Assembly: GCA_944474755.1 (NCBI GenBank) | Contig: OX104122.1 | Span: forward strand, 18,362,641 to 18,426,640 | Direction: 5' to 3' | DNA from: Limnoperna fortunei | Lineage: Eukaryota > Mollusca > Bivalvia > Mytilida > Modiolidae | DNA: 64,000 nt | Shown: one piece after another, positions 49,601 to 62,499 of the stretch | Layout of the letters: the number at the start of each line of letters is the position of its first letter | Position numbering within the stretch: the first letter of the stretch is position 1 | Notes under the pieces: generated by a model | The model's database searches: none | What the model saw: only the letters and a program-made list of their open reading frames with translations | Told to the model about the DNA's origin: nothing | Translations under genes and position numbers: made by a program

Positions 49601-52600
49601 GTACAGTTTATTGACTGTTTCTTTATTTAGTTTTGTACAGTTTGTTGACTGTTTCTTTATTGAGTTTTGTTCAGTTTATTGACTAGTTTTTTATTGAGTT
49701 TTGTACAGTTTATTGACAGTTTCTTTATTGAGTTTTGTAGAGTTTATTGACTGGTTCTTTATTGAGTTTTGTACAGTTGATTGACTGGTTCTTTATTTAG
49801 TTTTGTACAGTTTATTGACTGTTTCTTTATTTAGTTTTGTGCAGTTTATTGACTGTTTCTTTATTTAGTTTTGTACAGTTTATTGACTGGTTCTTTATTT
49901 AGTTTTGTACCGTTTATTGACTGGTTCTTTATTTAGTTTTGTACAGTTTATTGACTGTTTCTTTATTGAGATTTGTAGTTTATTGACTGGTTCTTTATTG
50001 AGTTTTGTACAGTTTATTGACTGGTTCTTTATTGAGTTTTGTACAGTTTATTAACTGTTTCTTTATTGAGATTTGTAGTTTATTGACTGGTTCTTTATTG
50101 AGTTTTGTACAGTTTATCGACTGGTTCCTTATTCGGTTTTGTACAGTTTATTGACTGGTTCTTTATTGAGTTTTGTACAGTTTATTGACTGGTTGTTTAT
50201 TAAGTTTTGTACAGTTTATTGACTGGTTCTTTATTGAATTTTGTACAGTTTATTGACGAGTTTTTTATTAAGTTTTGTACAGTTTAATGACTGGTTCTTT
50301 ATTAAGTTTTCTACAGTTTATTGACTGTTTCATTATTTAGTTTTGTACAGTTTATTGACTTGTTCTTTATTCAGTTTTGTACAGTTTATTGACTGGTTCT
50401 TTATTGAGTTTTGTACAGTTTATTGACTGTTTCTTTATTTAGTTTTGTACAGTTTATTGACTGGTTCTTTATTTAGTTTTGTGCAGTTTATTGACTGTTT
50501 CTTTATTTAGTTTTGTACAGTTTATTGACTGGTTCTTTATTCAGTTTTCTATAGGTTATCGACTGTTTCTTTATTTAGTTTTGTACAGTTTATTGACTGT
50601 TTCTTTATTGAGTTTTGTACAGTTTATTGACTGTTTCTTTATTGAGTTTTGTGCAGTTTATTGACTGGTTCTTTGTTCAGTTTTGTACGATTTATTGACT
50701 GTTTCTTTATTAAGTTTTGTACAGATTACTGACTGGTTCTTTTTTGAGTTTTGTACAGTTTATTGACTGTTTCTTTATTGAGTTTTGTACAGTTTATTGA
50801 CTATTTCTTTATTTAGTTTTGTACAGTTTATTGACTGGTTCTTTATTTAGTTTTGTGCAGTTTATTGACTGTTTCTTTATTTAGTTTTGTACAGTTTATT
50901 GACTGGTTCTTTATTCAGTTTTCTATAGTTTATCGACTGTTTCTTTATTTAGTTTTGTACAGTTTATTGACTGTTTCTGTATTGAGTTTTGTACAGTTTA
51001 TTGACTGTTTCTTTATTGAGTTTTGTGCAGTTTATTGTCTGGTTCTTTGTTCAGTTTTGTACGATTTATTGACTGTTTCTTTATTGAGTTTTGTACAGTT
51101 TACAGACTGGTTCTTTATTGAGTTTTGTAGAGTTTACTGACTGTTTCTTTATTGAGTTTTGTACAGATTACTGACTGGTTCTTTTTTGAGTTTTGTACAG
51201 TTTATTGACTGTTTCTTTATTGAATTTTGTACAGTTTATTGACTGTTTCTTTATTTAGTTTTGTACAGTTTATTGACTGGTTCTTTATTTAGTTTTGTGC
51301 AGTTTATTGACTCGTTCTTTATTTAGTTTTGTACAGTTTATTGACTGGTTCTTTATTCAGTTTTCTATAGTTTATCGACTGTTTCTTTATTTAGTTTTGT
51401 ACAGTTTATTGACTGTTTCTTTATTGAGTTTTGTACAGTTTATTGACTGTTTCTTTATTGAGTTTTGTGCAGTTTATTGACTGGTTCTTTGTTCAGTTTT
51501 GTACGATTTATTGACTGTTTCTTTATTGAGTTTTGTACAGTTTACAGACTGGTTCTTTATTGAGTTTTGTAGAGTTTATTGACTGGTTCTTTATTGAGTT
51601 TTGTACAGTTTATTGACTGGTTCTTTACTGAGTTTTGTACAGTTTATTGACTGTTTCTTTATTGAGTTTTGTATAGTTTATTGACTGGTTCTTTATTCAG
51701 TTATGTATAGTTTATTAACTGTTCCTTTATTTAGATTTGTACAGTTTATTGACTGTTTCTTTATTCAGTTTTGTAAAGGTTATCGAATGTTTCTTTATTT
51801 AGTTTTTACAGTTTATTGACTAGTTCTTTGTTCAGTTATGTACAGTTTATTGACTGTTTCTTTATTGAGTTTTGTACATTTTATTGACTGTATCTTTATT
51901 TACTTTTGTACAGTTTATTGACTGTTTCTTTATTTAGTTTTGTACAGTTTGTTGACTGTTTCTTTATTGAGTTTTGTTCAGTTTATTGACTGGTTTTTTA
52001 TTGAGTTTTGTACAGTTTATTGACAGTTTCTTTATTGAGTTTTGTACAGTTTATTGACTGGTTCTTTATTTAGTTTTGTACAGTTTATTGACTGTTTCTT
52101 TATTTAGTTTTGTGCAGTTTATTGACTGGTTCTTTATTTAGTTTTGTACAGTTTATTGACTGGTTCTTTATTGAGTTTTGTACAGTTTATTGACTGTTTC
52201 TTTATTGAGTTTTGTACAGTTTATTGACTGTTTCTTTATTGAGATTTGTAGTTTATTGACTGGTTCTTTATTGAGTTTTGTACAGTTTATTGACTGGTTC
52301 CTTATTGAGTTTTGTACAGTTTATTAACTGTTTCTTTATTGAGATTTGTAGTTTATTGACTGGTTCTTTATTGAGTTTTGTACAGTTTATCGACTGGTTC
52401 CTTATTCGGTTTTGTACAGTTTATTGACTGGTTCTTTATTGAGTTTTGTACAGTTTATTGACTGGTTCTTTATTAAGTTTTGTACAGTTTATTGACTGGT
52501 TCTTTATTGAATTTTGTACAGTTTATTGACGAGTTTTTTATTAAGTTTTGTACAGTTTAATGACTGGTTCTTTATTAAGTTTTCTACAGTTTATTGACTG

Positions 52601-55600
52601 TTTCATTATTTAGTTTTGTACAGTTTATTGACTTGTTCTTTATTCAGTTTTGTACAGTTTATTGACTGGTTCTTTATTGAGTTTTGTACAGTTTATTGAC
52701 TGTTTCTTTATTTAGTTTTGTACAGTTTATTGACTGGTTCTTTATTTAGTTTTGTGCAGTTTATTGACTGTTTCTTTATTTAGTTTTGTACAGTTTATTG
52801 ACTGGTTCTTTATTCAGTTTTCTATAGTTTATCGACTGTTTCTTTATTTAGTTTTGTACAGTTTATTGACTGTTTCTTTATTGAGTTTTGTACAGTTTAT
52901 TGACTGTTTCTTTATTGAGTTTTGTGCAGTTTATTGACTGGTTCTTTGTTCAGTTTTGTACGATTTATTGACTGTTTCTTTATTAAGTTTTGTACAGATT
53001 ACTGACTGGTTCTTTTTTGAGTTTTGTACAGTTTATTGACTGTTTCTTTATTGAGTTTTGTACAGTTTATTGACTATTTCTTTATTTAGTTTTGTACAGT
53101 TTATTGACTGGTTCTTTATTTAGTTTTGTGCAGTTTATTGACTGTTTCTTTATTTAGTTTTGTACAGTTTATTGACTGGTTCTTTATTCAGTTTTCTATA
53201 GTTTATCGACTGTTTCTTTATTTAGTTTTGTACAGTTTATTGACTGTTTCTGTATTGAGTTTTGTACAGTTTATTGACTGTTTCTTTATTGAGTTTTGTG
53301 CAGTTTATTGTCTGGTTCTTTGTTCAGTTTTGTACGATTTATTGACTGTTTCTTTATTGAGTTTTGTACAGTTTACAGACTGGTTCTTTATTGAGTTTTG
53401 TAGAGTTTACTGACTGTTTCTTTATTGAGTTTTGTACAGATTACTGACTGGTTCTTTTTTGAGTTTTGTACAGTTTATTGACTGTTTCTTTATTAAATTT
53501 TGTACAGTTTATTGACTGTTTCTTTATTTAGTTTTGTACAGTTTATTGACTGTTTCTTTATTTAGTTTTGTACAGTTTATTGACTGGTTCTTTATTTAGT
53601 TTTGTGCAGTTTATTGACTCGTTCTTTATTTAGTTTTGTACAGTTTATTGACTGGTTCTTTATTCAGTTTTCTATAGTTTATCGACTGTTTCTTTATTTA
53701 GTTTTGTACAGTTTATTGACTGTTTCTTTATTGAGTTTTGTACAGTTTATTGACTGTTTCTTTATTGAGTTTTGTGCAGTTTATTGACTGGTTCTTTGTT
53801 CAGTTTTGTACGATTTATTGACTGTTTCTTTATTGAGTTTTGTACAGTTTACAGACTGGTTCTTTATTGAGTTTTGTAGAGTTTATTGACTGGTTCTTTA
53901 TTGAGTTTTGTACAGTTTATTGACTGGTTCTTTACTGAGTTTTGTACAGTTTATTGACTGTTTCTTTATTGAGTTTTGTATAGTTTATTGACTGGTTCTT
54001 TATTCAGTTATGTATAGTTTATTAACTGTTCCTTTATTTAGATTTGTACAGTTTATTGACTGTTTCTTTATTCAGTTTTGTAAAGGTTATCGAATGTTTC
54101 TTTATTTAGTTTTTACAGTTTATTGACTAGTTCTTTGTTCAGTTATGTACAGTTTATTGACTGTTTCTTTATTGAGTTTTGTACATTTTATTGACTGTAT
54201 CTTTATTTACTTTTGTACAGTTTATTGACTGTTTCTTTATTTAGTTTTGTACAGTTTGTTGACTGTTTCTTTATTGAGTTTTGTTCAGTTTATTGACTGG
54301 TTTTTTATTGCGTTTTGTACAGTTTATTGACAGTTTCTTTATTGAGTTTTGTACAGTTTATTGACTGGTTCTTTATTTAGTTTTGTACAGTTTATTGACT
54401 GTTTCTTTATTTAGTTTTGTGCAGTTTATTGACTGTTTCTTTATTTAGTTTTGTACAGTTTATTGACTGGTTCTTTATTGAGTTTTGTACAGTTTATTGA
54501 CTGGTTCTTTATTGAGTTTTGTACAGTTTATTGACTGTTTCTTTATTGAGATTTGTAGTTTATTGACTGGTTCTTTATTGAGTTTTGTACAGTTTATTGA
54601 CTGGTTCCTTATTGAGTTTTGTACAGTTTATTAACTGTTTCTTTATTGAGATTTGTAGTTTATTGACTGGTTCTTTATTGAGTTTTGTACAGTTTATCGA
54701 CTGGTTCCTTATTCGGTTTTGTACAGTTTATTGACTGGTTCTTTATTGAGTTTTGTACAGTTTATTGACTGGTTCTTTATTAAGTTTTGTACAGTTTATT
54801 GACTGGTTCTTTATTGAATTTTGTACAGTTTATTGACGAGTTTTTTATTAAGTTTTGTACAGTTTAATGACTGGTTCTTTATTAAGTTTTCTACAGTTTA
54901 TTGACTGTTTCATTATTTAGTTTTGTACAGTTTATTGACTTGTTCTTTATTCAGTTTTGTACAGTTTATTGACTGGTTCTTTATTGAGTTTTGTACAGTT
55001 TATTGACTGTTTCTTTATTTAGTTTTGTACAGTTTATTGACTGGTTCTTTATTTAGTTTTGTGCAGTTTATTGACTGTTTCTTTATTTAGTTTTGTACAG
55101 TTTATTGACTGGTTCTTTATTCAGTTTTCTATAGTTTATCGACTGTTTCTTTATTTAGTTTTGTACAGTTTATTGACTGTTTCTTTATTGAGTTTTGTAC
55201 AGTTTATTGACTGTTTCTTTATTGAGTTTTGTGCAGTTTATTGACTGGTTCTTTGTTCAGTTTTGTACGATTTATTGACTGTTTCTTTATTAAGTTTTGT
55301 ACAGATTACTGACTGGTTCTTTTTTGAGTTTTGTACAGTTTATTGACTGTTTCTTTATTGAGTTTTGTACAGTTTATTGACTATTTCTTTATTTAGTTTT
55401 GTACAGTTTATTGACTGGTTCTTTATTTAGTTTTGTGCAGTTTATTGACTGTTTCTTTATTTAGTTTTGTACAGTTTATTGACTGGTTCTTTATTCAGTT
55501 TTCTATAGTTTATCGACTGTTTCTTTATTTAGTTTTGTACAGTTTATTGACTGTTTCTGTATTGAGTTTTGTACAGTTTATTGACTGTTTCTTTATTGAG

Positions 55601-56379
55601 TTTTGTGCAGTTTATTGTCTGGTTCTTTGTTCAGTTTTGTACGATTTATTGACTGTTTCTTTATTGAGTTTTGTACAGTTTACAGACTGGTTCTTTATTG
55701 AGTTTTGTAGAGTTTACTGACTGTTTCTTTATTGAGTTTTGTACAGATTACTGACTGGTTCTTTTTTGAGTTTTGTACAGTTTATTGACTGTTTCTTTAT
55801 TAAATTTTGTACAGTTTATTGACTGTTTCTTTATTTAGTTTTGTACAGTTTATTGACTGGTTCTTTATTTCGTTTTGTGCAGTTTATTGACTCGTTCTTT
55901 ATTTAGTTTTGTACAGTTTATTGACTGGTTCTTTATTCAGTTTTCTATAGTTTATCGACTGTTTCTTTATTTAGTTTTGTACAGTTTATTGACTGTTTCT
56001 TTATTGAGTTTTGTACAGTTTATTGACTGTTTCTTTATTGAGTTTTGTGCAGTTTATTGACTGGTTCTTTGTTCAGTTTTGTACGATTTATTGACTGTTT
56101 CTTTATTGAGTTTTGTACAGTTTACAGACTGGTTCTTTATTGAGTTTTGTAGAGTTTATTGACTGGTTCTTTATTGAGTTTTGTACAGTTTATTGACTGG
56201 TTCTTTACTGAGTTTTGTACAGTTTATTGACTGTTTCTTTATTGAGTTTTGTATAGTTTATTGACTGGTTCTTTATTCAGTTATGTATAGTTTATTGACT
56301 GTTCCTTTATTTAGATTTGTACAGTTTATTGACTGTTTCTTTATTCAGTTTTGTAAAGGTTATCGACTGTTTCTTTATT

Positions 56380-58010
56380 GAGTTTTTACAGTTTATTGAC
56401 TAGTTCTTTGTTCAGTTATGTACAGTTTATTGACTGTTTCTTTATTGAGTTTTGTACATTTTATTGACTGTATCTTTATTTACTTTTGTACAGTTTATTG
56501 ACTGTTTCTTTATTTAGTTTTGTACAGTTTGTTGACTGTTTCTTTATTGAGTTTTGTTCAGTTTATTGACTGGTTTTTTATTGAGTTTTGTACAGTTTAT
56601 TGACAGTTTCTTTATTGAGTTTTGTACAGTTTATTGACTGGTTCTTTATTGAGTTTTGTACAGTTGATTGACTGGTTCTTTATTTAGTTTTGTACAGTTT
56701 ATTGACTGGTTCTTTATTAAGTTTTGTACAGTTTATTGACTGTTTCTTTATTTAGTTTTGTACAGTTTATTGACTGGTTCTTTATTGAGTTTTGTACAGT
56801 TTATTGACTGTTTCTTTATTGAGTTTTGTACAGTTTATTGACTGTTTCTTTATTGAGATTTGTAGTTTATTGACTGGTTCTTTATTGAGTTTTGTACCGT
56901 TTATTGACTGGTTCCTTATTCAGTTTTGTACAGTTTATTGACTGGTTCTTTTTTGAGTTTTGTACAGTTTATTGACTGTTTCTTTATTGAGTTTTGTACA
57001 GTTTATTGACTGTTTCTTTATTGAGTTTTGTGCAGTTTATTGACTGGTTCTTTGTTCAGTTTTGTACGATTTATTGACTGTTTCTTTATTGAGTTTTGTA
57101 CAGTTTACAGACTGGTTCTTTATTGAGTTTTGTAGAGTTTATTGACTGGTTCTTTATTGAGTTTTGTACAGTTTATTGACTGGTTCTTTATTGAGTTTTT
57201 ACAGTTTATTGACTAGTTCTTTGTTCAGTTATGTACAGTTTATTGACTGTTTCTTTATTGAGTTTTGTACATTTTATTGACTGTATCTTTATTTACTTTT
57301 GTACAGTTTATTGACTGTTTCTTTATTTAGTTTTGTACAGTTTGTTGACTGTTTCTTTATTGAGTTTTGTTCAGTTTATTGACTGGTTTTTTATTGAGTT
57401 TTGTACAGTTTATTGACAGTTTCTTTATTGAGTTTTGTACAGTTTATTGACTGGTTCTTTATTGAGTTTTGTACAGTTGATTGACTGGTTCTTTATTTAG
57501 TTTTGTACAGTTTATTGACTGGTTCTTTATTAAGTTTTGTACAGTTTATTGACTGTTTCTTTATTTAGTTTTGTACAGTTTATTGACTGGTTCTTTATTG
57601 AGTTTTGTACAGTTTATTGACTGTTTCTTTATTGAGTTTTGTACAGTTTATTGACTGTTTCTTTATTGAGATTTGTAGTTTATTGACTAGTTCTTTATTG
57701 AGTTTTGTACCGTTTATTGACTGGTTCCTTATTCAGTTTTGTACAGTTTATTGACTGGTTCTTTTTTGAGTTTTGTACAGTTTATTGACTGGTTCTTTAT
57801 TAAGTTTTGTACAGTTTATTGACTGGTTCTTTATTGAATTTTGTACAGTTTATTGACGAGTTTTTTATTAAGTTTTGTACAGTTTATTGACTGGTTCTTT
57901 ATTAAGTTTTCTACAGTTTATTGACTGTTTCATTATTTAGTTTTGTACAGTTTATTGACTTGTTCTTTATTCAGTTTTGTACATTTTATTGACTGGTTCT
58001 TTATTGAGTT
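56380..58010 (+). repeat. 813-bp local tandem duplication
   Basis: The short unit AGTTTTTACAG followed by GACTAGTTCTTTGTTCAG occurs near 56381 and 57194, 813 bp apart. The downstream markers GTACATTTTATTGACTG and TTGTTCAGTTTATTG repeat at the same distance. Removing 813 bp from the 3020-bp GACGAG step (54835 to 57855) leaves 2207 bp, exactly the step seen at 60229 to 62436, so one duplication event explains the long step. Confidence 0.75.
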
Positions 58011-59752
58011 TTGTACAGTTTATTGACTGTTTCTTTATTTAGTTTTGTACAGTTTATTGACTGGTTCTTTTTCAGTTTTGTACAGTTTATTGACTATTTC
58101 TTTATTTAGTTTTGTACAGTTTATTGACTGGTTCTTTATTTAGTTTTGTGCAGTTTATTGACTGTTTCTTTATTTAGTTTTGTACAGTTTATTGACTGGT
58201 TCTTTATTCAGTTTTCTATAGTTTATCGACTGTTTCTTTATTTAGTTTTGTACAGTTTATTGACTGTTTCTGTATTGAGTTTTGTACAGTTTATTGACTG
58301 TTTCTTTATTGAGTTTTGTGCAGTTTATTGTCTGGTTCTTTGTTCAGTTTTGTACGATTTATTGACTGTTTCTTTATTGAGTTTTGTACAGTTTACAGAC
58401 TGGTTCTTTATTGAGTTTTGTAGAGTTTACTGACTGTTTCTTTATTGAGTTTTGTACAGATTACTGACTGGTTCTTTTTTGAGTTTTGTACAGTTTATTG
58501 ACTGTTTCTTTATTGAATTTTGTACAGTTTATTGACTGTTTCTTTATTTAGTTTTGTACAGTTTATTGACTGGTTCTTTATTTAGTTTTGTGCAGTTTAT
58601 TGACTCGTTCTTTATTTAGTTTTGTACAGTTTATTGACTGGTTCTTTATTCAGTTTTCTATAGTTTATCGACTGTTTCTTTATTTAGTTTTGTACAGTTT
58701 ATTGACTGTTTCTTTATTGAGTTTTGTACAGTTTATTGACTGTTTCTTTATTGAGTTTTGTGCAGTTTATTGACTGGTTCTTTGTTCAGTTTTGTACGAT
58801 TTATTGACTGTTTCTTTATTGAGTTTTGTACAGTTTATTGACTGGTTCTTTACTGAGTTTTGTACAGTTTATTGACTGTTTCTTTATTGAGTTTTGTATA
58901 GTTTATTGATTGGTTCTTTATTCAGTTATGTATAGTTTATTGACTGTTCCTTTATTTAGATTTGTACAGTTTATTGACTGTTTCTTTATTCAGTTTTGTA
59001 AAGGTTATCGACTGTTTCTTTATTGAGTTTTTACAGTTTATTGACTAGTTCTTTGTTCAGTTATGTACAGTTTATTGACTGTTTCTTTATTGAGTTTTGT
59101 ACATTTTATTGACTGTATCTTTATTTACTTTTGTGCAGTTTATTGACTGTTTCTTTATTTAGTTTTGTACAGTTTGTTGACTGTTTCTTTATTGAGTTTT
59201 GTTCAGTTTATTGACTGGTTTTTTATTGAGTTTTGTACAGTTTATTGACAGTTTCTTTATTGAGTTTTGTACAGTTTATTGACTGGTTCTTTATTTAGTT
59301 TTGTACAGTTTATTGACTGTTTCTTTATTTAGTTTTGTGCAGTTTATTGACTGTTTCTTTATTTAGTTTTGTACAGTTTATTGACTGGTTCTTTATTGAG
59401 TTTTGTACAGTTTATTGACTGTTTCTTTATTGAGTTTTGTACAGTTTATTGACTGTTTCTTTATTGAGATTTGTAGTTTATTGACTGGTTCTTTATTGAG
59501 TTTTGTACAGTTTATTGACTGGTTCCTTATTGAGTTTTGTACAGTTTATTAACTGTTTCTTTATTGAGATTTGTAGTTTATTGACTGGTTCTTTATTGAG
59601 TTTTGTACAGTTTATCGACTGGATCCTTATTCGGTTTTGTACAGTTTATTGACTGGTTCTTTATTGAGTTTTGTACAGTTTATTGACTGGTTCTTTATTA
59701 AGTTTTGTACAGTTTATTGACTGGTTCTTTATTGAATTTTGTACAGTTTATT

Positions 59753-60640
59753 GACGAGTTTTTTATTAAGTTTTGTACAGTTTAATGACTGGTTCTTTAT
59801 TAAGTTTTCTACAGTTTATTGACTGTTTCATTATTTAGTTTTGTACAGTTTATTGACTTGTTCTTTATTCAGTTTTGTACAGTTTATTGACTGGTTCTTT
59901 ATTGAGTTTTGTACAGTTTATTGACTGTTTCTTTATTTAGTTTTGTACAGTTTATTGACTGGTTCTTTATTTAGTTTTGTGCAGTTTATTGACTGTTTCT
60001 TTATTTAGTTTTGTACAGTTTATTGACTGGTTCTTTATTCAGTTTTCTATAGTTTATCGACTGTTTCTTTATTTAGTTTTGTACAGTTTATTGACTGTTT
60101 CTTTATTGAGTTTTGTACAGTTTATTGACTGTTTCTTTATTGAGTTTTGTGCAGTTTATTGACTGGTTCTTTATTAAGTTTTGTACAGTTTATTGACTGG
60201 TTCTTTATTGAATTTTGTACAGTTTATTGACGAGTTTTTTATTAAGTTTTGTACAGTTTAATGACTGGTTCTTTATTAAGTTTTCTACAGTTTATTGACT
60301 GTTTCATTATTTAGTTTTGTACAGTTTATTGACTTGTTCTTTATTCAGTTTTGTACAGTTTATTGACTGGTTCTTTATTGAGTTTTGTACAGTTTATTGA
60401 CTGTTTCTTTATTTAGTTTTGTACAGTTTATTGACTGGTTCTTTATTTAGTTTTGTGCAGTTTATTGACTGTTTCTTTATTTAGTTTTGTACAGTTTATT
60501 GACTGGTTCTTTATTCAGTTTTCTATAGTTTATCGACTGTTTCTTTATTTAGTTTTGTACAGTTTATTGACTGTTTCTTTATTGAGTTTTGTACAGTTTA
60601 TTGACTGTTTCTTTATTGAGTTTTGTGCAGTTTATTGACT
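59753..60640 (+). repeat. 476-bp (14-unit) tandem duplication
   Basis: GACGAG markers at 59753 and 60229 are 476 bp apart, exactly 14 units, with the same chain of variants after each (TTTAATGACTGG, TTTCATTATTTAG, GACTTGTTC). The open frames at 59977 and 60453 are the same HOR position in the two copies. The left copy is cut at 60171, where a GGTTCTTTGTTCAG unit would be expected but TTCTTTATTAAG follows. Confidence 0.75.
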
Positions 60641-62499
60641 GGTTCTTTGTTCAGTTTTGTACGATTTATTGACTGTTTCTTTATTAAGTTTTGTACAGAT
60701 TACTGACTGGTTCTTTTTTGAGTTTTGTACAGTTTATTGACTGTTTCTTTATTGAGTTTTGTACAGTTTATTGACTATTTCTTTATTTAGTTTTGTACAG
60801 TTTATTGACTGGTTCTTTATTTAGTTTTGTGCAGTTTATTGACTGTTTCTTTATTTAGTTTTGTACAGTTTATTGACTGGTTCTTTATTCAGTTTTCTAT
60901 AGTTTATCGACTGTTTCTTTATTTAGTTTTGTACAGTTTATTGACTGTTTCTGTATTGAGTTTTGTACAGTTTATTGACTGTTTCTTTATTGAGTTTTGT
61001 GCAGTTTATTGTCTGGTTCTTTGTTCAGTTTTGTACGATTTATTGACTGTTTCTTTATTGAGTTTTGTACAGTTTACAGACTGGTTCTTTATTGAGTTTT
61101 GTAGAGTTTACTGACTGTTTCTTTATTGAGTTTTGTACAGATTACTGACTGGTTCTTTTTTGAGTTTTGTACAGTTTATTGACTGTTTCTTTATTGAATT
61201 TTGTACAGTTTATTGACTGTTTCTTTATTTAGTTTTGTACAGTTTATTGACTGGTTCTTTATTTAGTTTTGTGCAGTTTATTGACTCGTTCTTTATTTAG
61301 TTTTGTACAGTTTATTGACTGGTTCTTTATTCAGTTTTCTATAGTTTATCGACTGTTTCTTTATTTAGTTTTGTACAGTTTATTGACTGTTTCTTTATTG
61401 AGTTTTGTACAGTTTATTGACTGTTTCTTTATTGAGTTTTGTGCAGTTTATTGACTGGTTCTTTGTTCAGTTTTGTACGATTTATTGACTGTTTCTTTAT
61501 TGAGTTTTGTACAGTTTACAGACTGGTTCTTTATTGAGTTTTGTAGAGTTTATTGACTGGTTCTTTATTGAGTTTTGTACAGTTTATTGACTGGTTCTTT
61601 ACTGAGTTTTGTACAGTTTATTGACTGTTTCTTTATTGAGTTTTGTATAGTTTATTGACTGGTTCTTTATTCAGTTATGTATAGTTTATTGACTGTTCCT
61701 GTATTTAGATTTGTACAGTTTATTGACTGTTTCTTTATTCAGTTTTGTAAAGGTTATCGACTGTTTCTTTATTGAGTTTTTACAGTTTATTGACTAGTTC
61801 TTTGTTCAGTTATGTACAGTTTATTGACTGTTTCTTTATTGAGTTTTGTACATTTTATTGACTGTATCTTTATTTACTTTTGTACAGTTTATTGACTGTT
61901 TCTTTATTTAGTTTTGTACAGTTTGTTGACTGTTTCTTTATTGAGTTTTGTTCAGTTTATTGACTGGTTTTTTATTGAGTTTTGTACAGTTTATTGACAG
62001 TTTCTTTATTGAGTTTTGTACAGTTTATTGACTGGTTCTTTATTGAGTTTTGTACAGTTGATTGACTGGTTCTTTATTTAGTTTTGTACAGTTTATTGAC
62101 TGTTTCTTTATTTAGTTTTGTGCAGTTTATTGACTGTTTCTTTATTTAGTTTTGTACAGTTTATTGACTGGTTCTTTATTGAGTTTTGTACAGTTTATTG
62201 ACTGTTTCTTTATTGAGTTTTGTACAGTTTATTGACTGTTTCTTTATTGAGATTTGTAGTTTATTGACTGGTTCTTTATTGAGTTTTGTACAGTTTATTG
62301 ACTGGTTCCTTATTCAGTTTTGTACAGTTTATTGACTGGTTCTTTTTTGAGTTTTGTACAGTTTATTCACTGGTTCTTTATTAAGTTTTGTACAGTTTAT
62401 TGACTGGTTCTTTATTGAATTTTGTACAGTTTATTGACGAGTTTTTTATTAAGTTTTGTACAATTTATTGACTGGTTCTTTATTAAGTTTTCTACAGTT

